DNA from: Siniperca chuatsi
Lineage: Eukaryota; Chordata; Actinopteri; Centrarchiformes; Sinipercidae
Length of the DNA: 64,000 nucleotides
Assembly (NCBI RefSeq): GCF_020085105.1
Contig: NC_058052.1
Location: 13,740,233-13,804,232 of the forward strand
Direction: 5' to 3'
In this document: positions 13,501-24,140 of the stretch, piece by piece
Layout: every line of letters starts with the position of its first letter
Position numbering within the stretch: the stretch's first letter is position 1
Notes under the pieces: generated by a model
The model's database searches: none
Seen by the model: only the letters and a program-made list of their open reading frames with translations
Told to the model about the DNA's origin: nothing
Position numbers and translations under genes: made by a program

Positions 13501-16500
13501 TTTTAAAAAAGTAATTATAACAGTCAACCTAAACAAAACTACCAACAACACTGCCATAAAATTTACCTGTACAAAGCTTACAATGCTTTTGCTGATTTTC
13601 AGTCTGAGATGTGTTCATAGTCATAGTGTTGGGTTGTACTGAACTGTGTAGCACAGATGGTGGTTGAGGACCCAGTGGACCAGAGTATTGCAACTATTGT
13701 ATTGGGTGTAGGTGCATCTGATCTGTCCCTTCGTTACTTGTAGTATCTACCAAAACTTGAAAAAACACCAATATTACACCACATGAAAATAAGTTATAAA
13801 TGTATTAGCTGTGCAAACAAAGTCACCGAGCTGTAACTAGACTTCAGGGTTTTAGTGTTAGCAAACTGAGGTTACCTATTATGCCTTCTCATGTGGAAGT
13901 TAATGTGTTAGAAAACAAGCTCACGTTTTCCACTGGTGGGAGTCACGTTACCAGCCACCTGCTGACCGTGGACCTGATGAGGCAGCTGTGTGTAACGGAG
14001 TAACCACAGCAGCTGTCAGTCTCACGCAGTCCTGGCTTCAGTATCCCATCCTGAACTCCATATCACCAGGAACATATGCTTCACCATGCTAAATTGCGAA
14101 GCTTTTGAATTTTCATGGAAAGCCATAATGGATTATTCGCCATGACGCTTGAAAACTTTTTTGTTGTCTGATATGGGTCTTGGGCTTAGGGTGTGGCAAG
14201 GGGGCTCGATAGCACCCCTACAAAATTTCAACAAAGTAGCCCTCACGGTACTTTTCACCAAGATGTATGAAATTTGGTAGGCACACGTACCATCCCAAGA
14301 CTTAAAAAAGCATCTCTCGGTGCCATGACCTAAACCCAAAAGGAAGTCGGCCATATTGAATTTAGTGTGAAATTTGAATGAAATTCAAACATGCCAAACT
14401 TAAACTGAACTCCTCTTAGGAGGTTAACGTGAGCCACCTCAAATCTGGTCAGAGTATATAAAACACCTTCACGGTGTTAAATTGCGAAGATTTTGAGTTT
14501 GACAGGAAGTTCTTGTAACTTGAGCGTACAGTTTCCAATCTGTACCAGATGTCACATGCTTCAGAAGAGTCCAGGCCTGAGGACATCTGCATGCCAATAC
14601 TTACTCATAGTCAAAGCGCCACCTGCAGACAACTGGAAGTCAGCCTTATGTGACAAACATCATCCCATTTACATGAAACTTGATATACAGGAACATGATG
14701 TACAATTAGTGCGTGCTGTCGAGCGCCACATAGTGGACACAGGAAGTGACATTTAAGTCCTTCGTGCAATGTTGAATATTCATGAAAATTCAGAGGCATG
14801 TCAACCGACCTCAAGTAACGGCATCGCGGCTACAGCTCACCCCGACATGCATGAAGGTGCGAGGGCCCGCTCATCGCTGCTCGCATCTTTAATGAAGTGT
14901 GTGTTTGTGGTTGTGTGTACGTGACTGCATGTGTTTGTGGATTTGCTTTTCCAGCACCCTTACCAGAAACATACGTCACAGAAGAGGAGAGAAAGTCACA
15001 ATTAATGTGCCAAGTAAGTGTGAATGAAATGAAAGGTATGAACAGTATTATAAACTAGTTATTGTAATTTTTTTCAAAAAATATCAGTTTTTTCAATTAA
15101 AATGTGATTTGTTATTCTTTTAAATACATTTGGCCAATCAATATTCTTTATCAGTTGTTGTATATGTGGGCAGACTCTAGTATATAATGTGCAGACTACT
15201 GCCTTGGTAAATGCAGTTAAAGTCCAACTGATTAAATTGCATGTTATTGGTCTGCTATAGCATACATATCTGCCATGTAAAACACTTCTAACGTCTGTTT
15301 GCAGGCTAGATAGCTAATTAGCTGCTCAGGTGCAGCACATTAAACAGCATGTAAACTAGCTGCAAATGTCACTTGGGTCTGGTTAGATGTTGGTGTGGTC
15401 CTTACTCTTCATTATCTAACAACACGCTGTCTGACCATGACATGTAGGCTACAGCGCAAGTTTGTTCACTTTGTCTCTCGTTCACTACGGTGTAACACCG
15501 GCACTCAAGCAGCCTGCCAGCTTCTGTCAAACACAGCCACCAACATGCCCCTCCAGCCAGCTGAGAGGAAAAGGAACATTTCTGATATTTCCCCAAAGAC
15601 CCTTTTTCTTCCTTTTCAATAATAAAAAACAATAAACATTACATTTATAAAACACATTGAGATTATTTTTGACCACAAAAAGGGAAGACTAAATGTGAAT
15701 TGATTTGGACTTTAAAGGTTTTGATACATTTGATTTTCCTCAGACTGCATGGAAAAAATAAATAATTATGACTATATTCTTTGTCGTGTTTCAGTCTTCA
15801 GAGACAAGTGCACTCCATCGCCATTTGTGGAGGAGTTTCCTGAGGATGACGGTGAAGCAGCGAGGGCGGCTCTGCCTGATCATATCTATATGGACGCCAT
15901 GGGCTTTGGCATGGGCAACTGCTGTCTGCAGGTACTGAATGAGCTGACTGAGCCGTGTGACATCTCAGAGACTTTGCTGCCTTGAACAATCCATTTGTTT
16001 TCAAACACTGATGTAATAATGATGGCGTAACCCTGACTATTTTGAGTTTTGTGTGACTGCAACTTTACAATCCCAGTAAGTGATTTATAAATGTACTTCA
16101 GCCTCTTTTTTTATGATGCTTTTGCAGGTGACATTCCAAGCTTGTAGCATTGATGAGGCAAGGTACCTTTATGACCAGCTAGCAACATTCTGCCCGATAG
16201 TGGTGAGTAGATAAATAAAGCATGACCTTCCTGTCATATATTATGATTATTTACCTGACCTCTTCTAAAGCTGGACTATTATATAACTAATTATCTATTA
16301 ACGGAATCAAATATTTTGAATGGAGCGATGCAGAGTTTAGTCCAGTAATGTGCAAAACAAACTGTCACAATATTTTTCTATAATCTAAATAAATAGTGCA
16401 TTAGAGATACAAGAGATTATATGGCTTTGTTTTTTTGTTCCCACTACACGCTACTAAATGCTGTTTTGGCTCTTTACAGATGGCGTTGAGTGCGGCCTCA

Positions 16501-19500
16501 CCCTTCTACAGAGGCTTTGTGTCAGATAATGATTGTCGCTGGGGAGTTATTTCTGCCTCGGTGGATGACAGGACACAGGAGGAACGCGGTCTCAAGGTGA
16601 GCAGGTGGACAACCTGAACAATCAGACCCTCAGGGTGTAAAAAATCGGTTTTAGTCAAAAGGGCTTTTTGGGAGGGTTCATTAATTAGTTTTACCTCTTA
16701 TATTATTTCTAACACTTAAAGTCATTGAGTGATTGAGTCTGAATTTCAGCACTCATTTCTCCCACCACCAAGTGTCAGTGTCGCCACCAATGGACCAAAA
16801 TTGTATCACCAACAAAACTAAACTTCTGTAGTGACATCTGAATCTCTTTTTAACAACCATGCAATCTAATTTTACTTGGTTCCTCTTAAAACTTTTCTCA
16901 AGCAAAAGGCAAAAGCACTACCTAGATCTCACAGTAAAATGTTTATGCTTTAGGTTTGTATTTTGAGTATAATGTATGAATATTACTACTTCCTTTGCAG
17001 CCACTGAAAAACAACAAATACAGAATCTTCAAGTCAAGATATGATTCAATTGACAGCTACCTGTCTAGCTGTGGTGAGAAGTACAACGACATTGATTTGA
17101 CGATAGACGAGGAGATCTACAAGCAGCTGCTCGATGCAGGTACCGTCATTTTGAAAACGCAGAAACTGATATGTCTAAAATACAAATACAATATATTAGC
17201 CATGAAATAGAATATGGAAAATAAATGAAAAATATTCAACTAATCCACTAATAGATGATTGTACAGTAAAGAATAATCAGCTTTCTGTGTTAGGAATTGA
17301 CAAGCTGCTGGCCCAACACATAGCACATCTCTTCATCCGAGATCCACTCTCCGTCTTTGAGGAGAAAATTCACTTAGATGATGAAAATGAGTCTGATCAC
17401 TTTGAGGTGAGGTTTTCTGTATTCCTTAAGCACTTTCCTAGAAGAAAGCCAACCATGTGTAAAAGCACAATACAGGCTCGTATTTATTCAAACTTGTCTT
17501 TGTGCAGAACCTGCAGTCGACCAACTGGCAGACGATGAGGTTTAAACCTCCACCTCCAAACTCCGATATTGGCTGGAGAGTTGAGTTTCGCCCCATGGAG
17601 GTAATAACCAACTGCACCATCACTTAACTTTTAGTTGTAATCTGAGTGTATATTTGATGACATGGCCTATCAAATACAGAAAAGACGGAGAGTGAGTTAA
17701 GTTTTATTTTTGTTTTTATTTTTCAGGTACAGCTAACTGACTTTGAAAACGCTGCATACGTGGTCTTTGTCGTCCTGCTCACCAGAGTGATCTTGTCCTA
17801 TAAACTGGACTTTCTGATCCCTTTGTCAAAGGTAAAAACAGCTACACAGCTCTAGGCTTTTATAAAATGTTACGAGACATTTAATTAATGAAGTAGGACA
17901 TTTGGGTCCTAATGATCTACTTTGTACACAGTGCTCTGATACAGTAAACTCTGGTCTTTCATTAGGTTGATGAAAACATGAAGGTCGCACAGAAGAGAAA
18001 CGCTGTCCAGGAGGGTATGTTTTACTTCCGAAAGGACATCTTCAAAGGTGGGTAAAACAAAAAGTGCAACTTTAGTTTGACGCTTACGGTGAATGCCTCA
18101 GATTAGAAGAGTAGCTGATACATTTGTATTGTCCACCAATAGGCTGCAACCCAGGCCTTGATGGCACTGCTTCTGCTCAGAACGGCCTGGAGACTGATGG
18201 TGCTAATGAGGACTACGCGCTGATGAGCATTGACACAATCATCAATGGAAAGGTGATTATTGTCTTACACTTTTTAGCCATGCTAGCACTGTGGCTCAAT
18301 GGATGGCAATGTCGATCAGTCGGTCGGTCCACCACTTTGGTCCAGACTGCAATATCTCAACAACTATTGGATAGATTGCTGTGAAATTTTGTACATATGT
18401 TCATGGTGCCTGGAGGATGAATCTTACTAACTTTGGTGATCCCCTAACTTTTCTTCTAGTGCCACCAGCAGGTTGACATTTGTGGTTTTGAGTGAACTGT
18501 CTTGACAACTATTGGATGGATTGCCATGAAATTTGGTTCAGACATTCACATTCCCCTCAGTATTAATTGTAATATCTTTGGTGATCCCTTAACTTTTTAT
18601 GTAGCTGTATTTTGTGTTCAGGGCTAATTAGTAAATGTTAGCATTCGAACACACTAAACTAAGATGATAAACATTATACCTGCTAAACATTGTTAGCATT
18701 TTCATTGTGAGCATGTTGCCATGTTGGGTTTGCCGCATTCACATTATATCGTTGAGACCATATTTACGAGTAACCGACTAAAAAAAACTGTTCACATCAG
18801 AGTTGTAATTCTGAGTCAGAGATATCGTAACGATATGTCCACTTGGTGAAAAGAACTACAGAAGTGTAAAAAAAACTGTTGGCAAATGGCTGCAAAGCAA
18901 CCACTGCTGGCAATTACTCTAAATAAAATCCAATATTAACACTGATACAGTTGATTCAGTTAAAAGGAGCCTATACACTGTTTTATTTATCTGTTTTCAC
19001 TTGTTAACGCACCGATACAGATATGTAAAATAACAAAAGTACCTAATTTAGGCTATTTAAATGATGTGACTACAAGGCTAGCAGTGTTTGTAACCTTCTT
19101 GGAATAAGGTTGAACACTCAGACTTGGAATAATGGGAGGTTTTCCTGTAATTCCCATTCTGCTGACGTTGCCTGAATGCCTTTTAAGTATTGAGCTGAAA
19201 TCTCATCTGTGTCTTTAGTTCGGCCATCTAATAATTACTGCTGTTTTCTTCTTTTTTTATTACCAGGAGGGAGTATTTCAAGGGCTGATCCCGATCCTTA
19301 ACTGCTATTTGGAAAACATGGAAGTTGATGTGGACACCAGGTGCACCATTTTGAATTATCTGAAGCTCATCAAGAAACGTGCCTCAGGTAAATTTGCATT
19401 GAGGGACAAAACTTAATGTTCTCATAAGTCAAAAGCAGATTTTCTCTTTATGCAACCTCAACTCTAAGCGTAACTCTTTATTTTGCTGATCTGAAACAGG

Positions 19501-19681
19501 CGAGCTGATGACCATGGCCAAGTGGATGAGGGAATTTGTTGCAAAGCACCCGCAGTATAAGCAGGACAGTGTCGTAACTGACAAGATCAACTACGACCTG
19601 TTCAAGAAGTGCGACAGGATTGCAAAAGGCGAAGAGCAGTGCTCAGAGCTCATTGGAAACCCAGTCAACAGGTTCAAATGA
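1552..19681 (+). CDS. GCLC: Glutamate-cysteine ligase catalytic subunit (15 exons read, one expected exon not found)
   Basis: The enzyme joins glutamate to cysteine with ATP in the cytosol, the rate-limiting step of glutathione synthesis, and works as a dimer with the modifier subunit GCLM. Exons: 1552-1701, 2724-2836, 3889-4071, 14955-15013, 15795-15931, 16128-16202, 16480-16596, 17001-17139, 17294-17406, 17508-17600, 17727-17831, 17966-18047, 18143-18252, 19267-19387, 19500-19681. All borders are GT/AG and the phases join without a frameshift. Recognisable blocks are [17 protein letters not shown] (start), [36 protein letters not shown] (the paired cysteines), [37 protein letters not shown] and [14 protein letters not shown]. 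The exons read give 592 residues; human is 637. A block of about 37 residues, which should lie between SFPR and [14 protein letters not shown], is absent, and joining the flanking exons stays in frame. The C-terminus (NRFK, stop) is a few residues shorter than in human. Gene identity is near certain; completeness is not. Confidence 0.96.
4172..4505. repeat. MITE-like repeat with ATTAATTGATTAG ends (copy 1)
   Basis: It begins with AGCTGCAACGGTTAGTCG and continues with alternating ATTAAT and GATTAA steps. It shares its internal text, such as AACTGAATATCTTTGGGTT and GACATCTGAATATGTCA, with the fuller copy at 45850-46213. This copy appears 3'-truncated. It is a common teleost non-autonomous DNA repeat; superfamily not assigned. 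Confidence 0.6.
4540..5632. mobile_element. Putative non-autonomous DNA transposon
   Basis: The left end (GTGTTTCCAGGGTCTAAATT, 4547 onward) and the reverse complement of the right end (CACGTTTCCACCCATAGTAC, to about 5629) form degenerate terminal inverted repeats around GTTTCCA. Both ends are followed inward by AGGAAC-rich text. The interior has no credible transposase. The layout resembles PIF/Harbinger-derived elements of fish, but that class is an inference. Confidence 0.45.
5926..6232. repeat. hAT-like MITE
   Basis: The left end AGGGCTGTCATGATATCAG and the reverse complement of the right end (AGTGTTGCGATATACCGG) are imperfect inverted repeats. The interior is AT-rich with ATAATGATATTATCGCGGTA. 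No coding capacity is seen. Confidence 0.45.
6510..6930 (+). pseudogene. Decayed duplicate of GCLC exon 3 with its upstream intron
   Basis: Intron text at 3310-3528 reappears at about 6510-6786 with few differences, for example GACATCTGTCAGTGATAACA and TGCCGTTTGCATGCCTAAAT in both. The copy lacks 3529-3815, then resumes with GATGGCCTTCTTCTTTGCTG, the polypyrimidine tract and an AG. After the AG it carries a shrunken version of exon 3. TGATTGAAGGAAC, CAATGTCAG and ACACTGTG are kept, while several GC-rich pieces are deleted, so the frame is destroyed. The duplication ends inside the exon, next to another repeat. Confidence 0.75.
6935..7345. repeat. Interspersed repeat beginning GAGGGCCCGAGCAC
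   Basis: The stretch starts with GAGGGCCCGAGCAC and shares blocks with the repeats at 7625-8030 and 9080-9535. Shared blocks include CCACCCACTACTCA, GGCTTGGC, AGTCAAA and CAGACTTTACTGATCTTAA. It is the most diverged of three local copies. Family not assigned. Confidence 0.6.
7346..7624. other. Intronic spacer, no gene
   Basis: AT-rich text continuing the same repeat style (ACACACCGGACCTTAAAGTT near its end recurs near 9070). Nothing coding is seen. Confidence 0.4.
7625..8050. repeat. Composite repeat unit, part A, first copy
   Basis: Blocks from CTTAAAGTTGAAGGCTGCC to ATACAAGCCAGTTAG match 9080-9535 in the same order. Examples are ACATAAGACCTAGAAACACC, GTAATAATCAAGTTTACATT and AATACTTAATCAGGATCATC. 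Orientation is the same in both copies. Confidence 0.75.
8262..8640. repeat. GC-rich minisatellite, first array
   Basis: About five units of roughly 50-55 bp contain the core GCTGCAGCACCTGCCCCTGG followed by CCCACCCACAGCAGC and AGCTACG. The array is interrupted at about 8395-8490 by a segment starting AACAGGAATTGAGTTGTGG, which is also found at 9695. It opens proline-rich reading frames on both strands that I regard as by-products. Confidence 0.85.
8685..8865. repeat. Composite repeat unit, part C, first copy, with LINE RT remnant
   Basis: GAAGTCTGTTTTACACTGAT followed by GACCTTGTTCAT matches the reverse-transcriptase remnant at 10492-10535. It runs directly into TGATTGGAGTAAGAGACTCC and GTGTGCTCAGGTGTACTC, which recur at 10870. 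Confidence 0.7.
9080..9535. repeat. Composite repeat unit, part A, second copy
   Basis: Direct-orientation copy of 7625-8050 with small indels. It reads from AAGTTGAAGGTTGCCTATTG to TTATACAAGCCAGTCAG. Confidence 0.75.
9690..9915. repeat. GC-rich minisatellite, second array
   Basis: It begins with the segment AACAGGAATTGAGTTGTGG, then has three to four units with GCTGCAGCACCTGCCCC and CCACCCACAGCAGC. It ends with CCTGTGTTCTTTGAAT, exactly as the first array does at about 8633. Confidence 0.85.
10040..10535 (+). mobile_element. Non-LTR retrotransposon fragment (endonuclease piece joined to reverse transcriptase piece)
   Basis: From 10049 the plus strand reads [11 protein letters not shown] and later LLSGDMNG, which is typical of an APE-type endonuclease. 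Near 10377 a reading with [19 protein letters not shown] follows, the reverse-transcriptase block before the active site. It then breaks at a stop before a decayed YADDL region. The endonuclease and reverse-transcriptase pieces are too close together, so most of the interior is deleted. Clade not assigned. Confidence 0.7.
10870..11065. repeat. Composite repeat unit, part C, second copy, split by a LINE 3' tail
   Basis: TGATTGGAGTAAGAGACTCC and the text to GACCTGGCAT match 8756-8850. Between them lies AGAAATACTTTATTGATCCC then CGAGGGGAAA. This is the antisense of a common fish LINE 3' end, and a plus-sense copy lies near 53570. Confidence 0.65.
11066..14099. other. GCLC intron interior, repeat-derived, no exon found
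   Basis: I searched both strands by eye for the missing GCLC exon and found no match to GCPGF or FFPDEAINKHPRF. Parts look repeat-like, for example around 12130-12240 and 12490-12650. A GC-richer patch at 11870-11990 is not recognised. Confidence 0.4.
14100..14890. repeat. Interspersed repeat ending in GCGAGGGCCCGCTCATCGC
   Basis: It contains repeated phrases such as TAAATTGCGAAG (14090 and 14478). It ends with GCGAGGGCCCGCTCATCGCT then GCTCGCATCTTTAAT, a motif common in fish genomes. It probably belongs to the same broad family as the GAGGGCCCGAGCAC repeat at 6947. Class not assigned. Confidence 0.5.
18275..18730 (+). repeat. Teleost interspersed repeat in GCLC (plus copy)
   Basis: Text such as CAACTATTGGATAGATTGC, ATGAAATTTGGTTCAGACAT and TGTGAGCATGTTGCCATGTT is a widespread fish repeat. 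It is not coding. An inverted copy lies at about 20720-21095 and a fragment at 42120-42215. Confidence 0.65.
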
Positions 19682-20198
19682 GAAGGAATGACCGAAGGTG
19701 TGGCTCAGAACGAAAGCGGTCCAATTTTAAGAGAATGCAAAACAGCATGTGTGTGTTGTAAGAAACACACCTGCATCAAATGTATGTGTGTATATATACT
19801 GGATCAGATTTTTATGATTACAAAATTATTTTAATAGGGTTAAGACATACAATGGTTGTGTAATAAAAATCAGATGTGTATTTATTTTTCTCTGGAAAGT
19901 AAGCCTATCTGTTTGAGAATGTAAATGTAGAAGAGAGTTGTACAGTAGTCTGCTTTTAATCTTGTGTTGTGTAAATACTGTACTTCCGCTCTTTAAAACA
20001 TTAATATCATGGGGGTTTTTTTGTTTGTTTGTTTTGTTTTGCTGGATGTGAGCTTTCTTTGTGTATGGAACCATGGAGATCTTTATTTTTTTGCATTTTA
20101 AGAAAAATGTTTTCTTTGCTCTGCTGACATTGTAGTGGGAACTTAAAGATAGTGTCGCATTCAGTTAGATCACTGTTTGCTATGTGATGCAGCTTCAG

Positions 20199-20204
20199 AA
20201 TAAA
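20199..20204 (+). terminator. Polyadenylation signal candidate for GCLC
   Basis: AATAAA lies about 520 bp after the GCLC stop codon. An alternative signal lies near 19862. Confidence 0.55.
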
Positions 20205-20719
20205 TCTGTACAACCATAAGTTGTTTTCTTAAAACTATTTCAGATGTTTTATGGAATACTTTTTATTTAAAGGCCATAGGGAATGGATTAAATTTGATGG
20301 TTAGGCTACATAAACAAGTCTTGGATCCCTTCCAGCTAGCCACATTAGCAGCATTTTGATGGACTGCAGTCAGCACATTTGCATAATTTGAATGTTGGAT
20401 AGCAACAGGAGCTGGCAGAAAGTCATGCCTTATTCATGTTCTTTTACAAAAAATTACTTGTTATACATTTTTTTATTTTCTGGGATAAACTGTATGATAT
20501 TTAGGTGTCTTTGGCAAACTTTGGCTCTCCTTACCTCCCCCCAGAGGTCAGGGTCTGTTTGACTCCTCCACAGTCTTACCACCATGTCACCCTTCCGTTA
20601 TCTAAAATACGGCCCTTATATATGACCAAACACATCAATTATCTGGTAAAATCCCTCACAGCATCTTTTAAATCGGTTCAGTAATAAAGAACAAGACTAA
20701 CAGACTGCAGCCACACTAG

Positions 20720-21095
20720 CGGCTCTGTGAGGCTGTATTTGCTTTGAGCTAAACTCTTAATGTCAACATGCTCACAATGACAATGCTAACATGCTGCTGT
20801 TAAGTATAATGTTCACCATGTTCATCTTAGTTAATATTTACTAATTATCACTAAACACAAACTAGCTGATGGGAATTGCATTAGTTCTGCAGGGATTTGG
20901 TCATAAACTAAAGTAGTGGACAAATAATTCTGACCTGATGATAGTGCTAGATGAAAGTCAGGGGATCAAAGTTATCACAATTCATCCTCTGGGGAGCATG
21001 AATGTCTGTACAAAATTTCATGGCAATTCATCTGATAGTTGTTGAGATATTTCTGTCTTGGCCTAGTGGACCGACAAAACAATGGTACAATGAAC
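20720..21095 (-). repeat. Teleost interspersed repeat (minus copy of 18275-18730)
   Basis: GTCAACATGCTCACAATGAC and AAAATTTCATGGCAATTCAT are the inverse of text in the GCLC intron copy. With that copy it forms a widely spaced inverted pair around the last GCLC exons. Confidence 0.6.
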
Positions 21096-22960
21096 ACCCG
21101 CTGGTGCTCTTGAAGGGGGGAAAAAGCAAATTTCAAAGAAGGAGGAAAAAATATGCCTTTGTCCATCGGAAGGGTGTGGTGTAGAAAATTCAATTCCAGG
21201 TGCTGAAGTTAAGAATAAAAAGCCTTTTTTAATAAATATGTGCTAATATGTTACAGAAATATACCAATTTATTTCAACACACTTATTTTGTCTGTAATAC
21301 TTTAAATGTTCAACAGCCAGTACCTGAACATTTTTATCCACAAGATGGTGGTATTGAACCACAGCTTTACGTAATACTGAGCTGCAGTGACAAATAAGAG
21401 CATTGCCTCACTTTGACCTCTTGGGCCAGATAATGATTACTGCTGGTACAGGCCCATCCTGTGGAGAGACAGGAGACATAGCTTTATCCTGCAACAGAAA
21501 TTAAAATACAAATGAAGCCCTGGGGCTCCGTGTTTACTGATGCAATGGACATTAGAATAAAAGAAAATGCATTACTGTGTTTCAATAGTTGGTCTTCAAC
21601 ACAAACATGCTTTAATGGTAAATGATTTAAAGATTCTGCACAAATATTCCAATAAGTCCCAATTGGAATATTTGGATTATAGAGTAATATGAGAACACCA
21701 AACGTGACCTTGACACAAAATTAAAAAAAACTAGTTATTAGAGAATTGATTAGACGCTTGATGCGAAAACATTTTTTCAAGCAGTAAATATGTAGCAGGT
21801 CAGTGAATTCTAGTACAGCCATCTGTCCTCACTAATCCCAATGAGAAAAAGGCAATAGGCCTTTTCCACAACAGACATTTTGACTTGTAACAGAAAACAC
21901 AGGTGTTACTAATGACATTAATGGCTCTGTTCTATTCAAGTGTCGCAGTAACCCATGGCAGTGTGACAGTGAGCCAGCATGCACAATACCAGGACCCTGA
22001 CACTGAAGCAGCTAAATGGAATTCAGCCATCATTAATTATATTATTTACACCTGTGCTTTTCCTACTGCCATACATCAAAATGTTTAATTTGAAAAAGGC
22101 CTATATAATGGGCTGTCAGTGATCAGAGCTCATGCAGTATGTACACTGCCAGTAATTAGGAGAGAATAGGTTCAGGCGTAACACTGTAAACACATACGAT
22201 ACGTCCTCCAATCAAAAATGGGATTTTAATTTTTGTTGTGACAGTAATTTGAACTAATATACTGTGAATCTGATCACTATTTGCTTGGCAACAAGTTGAA
22301 GTGATGACCTGCAAACAATATGTCTGATGAAAATGTATGGTCTTTTTCTTGAAACAGAGCTAGTCAGTCACGGCAGTCCAGTGGCTAGGTCTAGGCTCGG
22401 GGTTACATTAGCCGTTACTCGAATAACAAACCAGAATCTCCAGCAGAATTGTTGGTGGTCGCTTTGCACTGTGGGTAATGTAGGCTCCAGGTTTTGACAA
22501 GGAAGAATGCGTGGATTAAAAAAGACGATATTTCTAGTTGTGCTTCATCAATTTTGATCCTTTTTTTTTTTTTTACTGTCCACCATGAGTCTGACACTTA
22601 CAGGAGTTCAGTGCTAAATTGGCAAAGTAGTCTTTTAATATCTTATGAATGGCGCTGCCACTTTATAAATCACCACTAGCGCTCTCATTGGTAGAGATGA
22701 AATCAACATCTGGGATCATATGACTTGAGGAAAAACTATATTACCTGTATTTCAAGAGAGAAGTTGATACTTTTTGAATGTTGTTTTGGCAACTAGTGGC
22801 CATCAGTGGTACTGCAACGTTCTTATGTATTGTTGGCAGACATGACGCTCCGCCCACAGTCTTACCTAAACCATGCCCCAGAGCTGTAGACTTGAGACTT
22901 GGACTCCGAATTTACAGTGGCTTTAATCAATACTAATATTTACCTATACTTTGAGTTACA
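21096..22960. other. GCLC-ELOVL5 intergenic region, no gene
   Basis: No exon was recognised. There is a run of about 15 T at 22560. A segment around 22440-22700 (CACTGTGGGTAATGTAGGCT) looks like a dispersed fish repeat. Confidence 0.45.
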
Positions 22961-22969
22961 TGCTGTTAC

Positions 22970-23090
22970 CAAAACACTACTCAGAGTTGATCATAATTTC
23001 CTGGGCCTGTGATCACTAATCAAGCTCTCTTCCAGGCAGCTTAATGACGCTTATACTTAAGTTGTACTAATCAATATTTTTATATTAACT
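22970..23090. repeat. Repeat shared with 29560-29690
   Basis: CATAATTT, TGATCACTAA, CAAGCTCTCTTCCAGGCAG and TTATACTTAA recur in the same order at 29578-29670. This shows a second dispersed family flanking the ELOVL5 first intron. Confidence 0.55.
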
Positions 23091-23249
23091 TCTTTTGTTC
23101 TTTTTCTGAAATGGCCTTGTCTTCCAAAAAGTTCAAAGTCCTGACTTGAATCATCAAGATATTTTCTGGCAAAAATTAGATGAGCCTTAATGTTCTTTTT
23201 GCTCAGCAGTGGTTTTCGTTGAGATGCTGTGGTGGAGTCATGACACTGA

Positions 23250-23671
23250 CCTTAACTGAAAAAGGCAGTTCCTGCTGAAGAAGAAACCCTCCAATTTGGA
23301 GGGCTAGTGGAATAGGTTGAGCAACAATTTTATGCAACATCTGTTGCATAATAGCCATGAGTGGGCTGACAGGCCCAAAATTCCTCCACAGCGCTGTAAA
23401 AGACTCATTGCAAGTTGTTGCTGCTAAGGGTGGCCCAACCAGTTATTAGGTTTAGGGGGCAATCACTTTTTCTCACAGGGCCATGTAGGTTTGGATTTTG
23501 TTTTCCCTTAATAATAACAACCTTCATTTAAAAACTGCATTTTGTGTTTACTTGTGTTATCTTTGACTAATATTTAAATTAGTTTGATGATCTGAGACAT
23601 TTAAGTGTGACAAACATGCAAAAATATAAGAAATCAGGAAGGGAGCAAACACTTTTGCACACCACTGTATT
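23250..23671 (+). mobile_element. Tc1/mariner-like transposon, 3' remnant
   Basis: The right part, TTAGGGGGCAATCACTTTTT through GCAAACACTTTTGCACACCA to CTGTA, matches the terminal region of a frequent fish Tc1-like element. Upstream a degenerate reading KFLHSAVKDSLQVVAAKGG resembles a transposase C-terminus. The left half is missing. Confidence 0.55.
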
Positions 23672-24084
23672 TCAGTCTGAACCAAAAGTGGTGGACCGAC
23701 CAAGAGACTTGCCCCAGCTCTGTCTTTACCTAGCCCCAACTATCTCTATTCTTAACCTAAATCTCATCACTTTCTCAAGTGACTTATTTCAGACCATCTT
23801 AATCTTATGTCTAAACGTTCAGGTTTAGCAGGCTGATCACAGAGCTTCTAGATGTCTGATTGCACTCTGATTACACCCAAAATTTTATTTAGCCTCACAT
23901 TTATGCCACAGTTAAAGAACATTTACAAATATCAGACCCAGGGTGGCCCGAGTGTATGTGTTGATCTTATAGTTTTAATATAGCACTTGACCTGTAGCAC
24001 TGAACAGGCTCTTAGTTTTTTGTCTGGAAGGGATGTACTCAGTTTTTAAAGACATCAGGCTCTTTGAGATTGAGATAGAGATTG

Positions 24085-24140
24085 CATACACTTATAGTAA
24101 ATCCCTTTGGATGTCTGCTAAATGAATGTAATGTACTGAT
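24085..24140 (+). repeat. Short fragment of a common fish repeat
   Basis: CCCTTTGGATGTCTGCTAAA followed by TGAATGTAATGTA is a truncated form of a very frequent teleost repeat end. No element borders are visible. Confidence 0.4.

Noticed and set aside
13960-13990. GGACCTGATGAGGCAGC reading PDEA as the missing GCLC exon
   Set aside because: Neighbouring residues do not match, and the flanks lack splice sites in phase.
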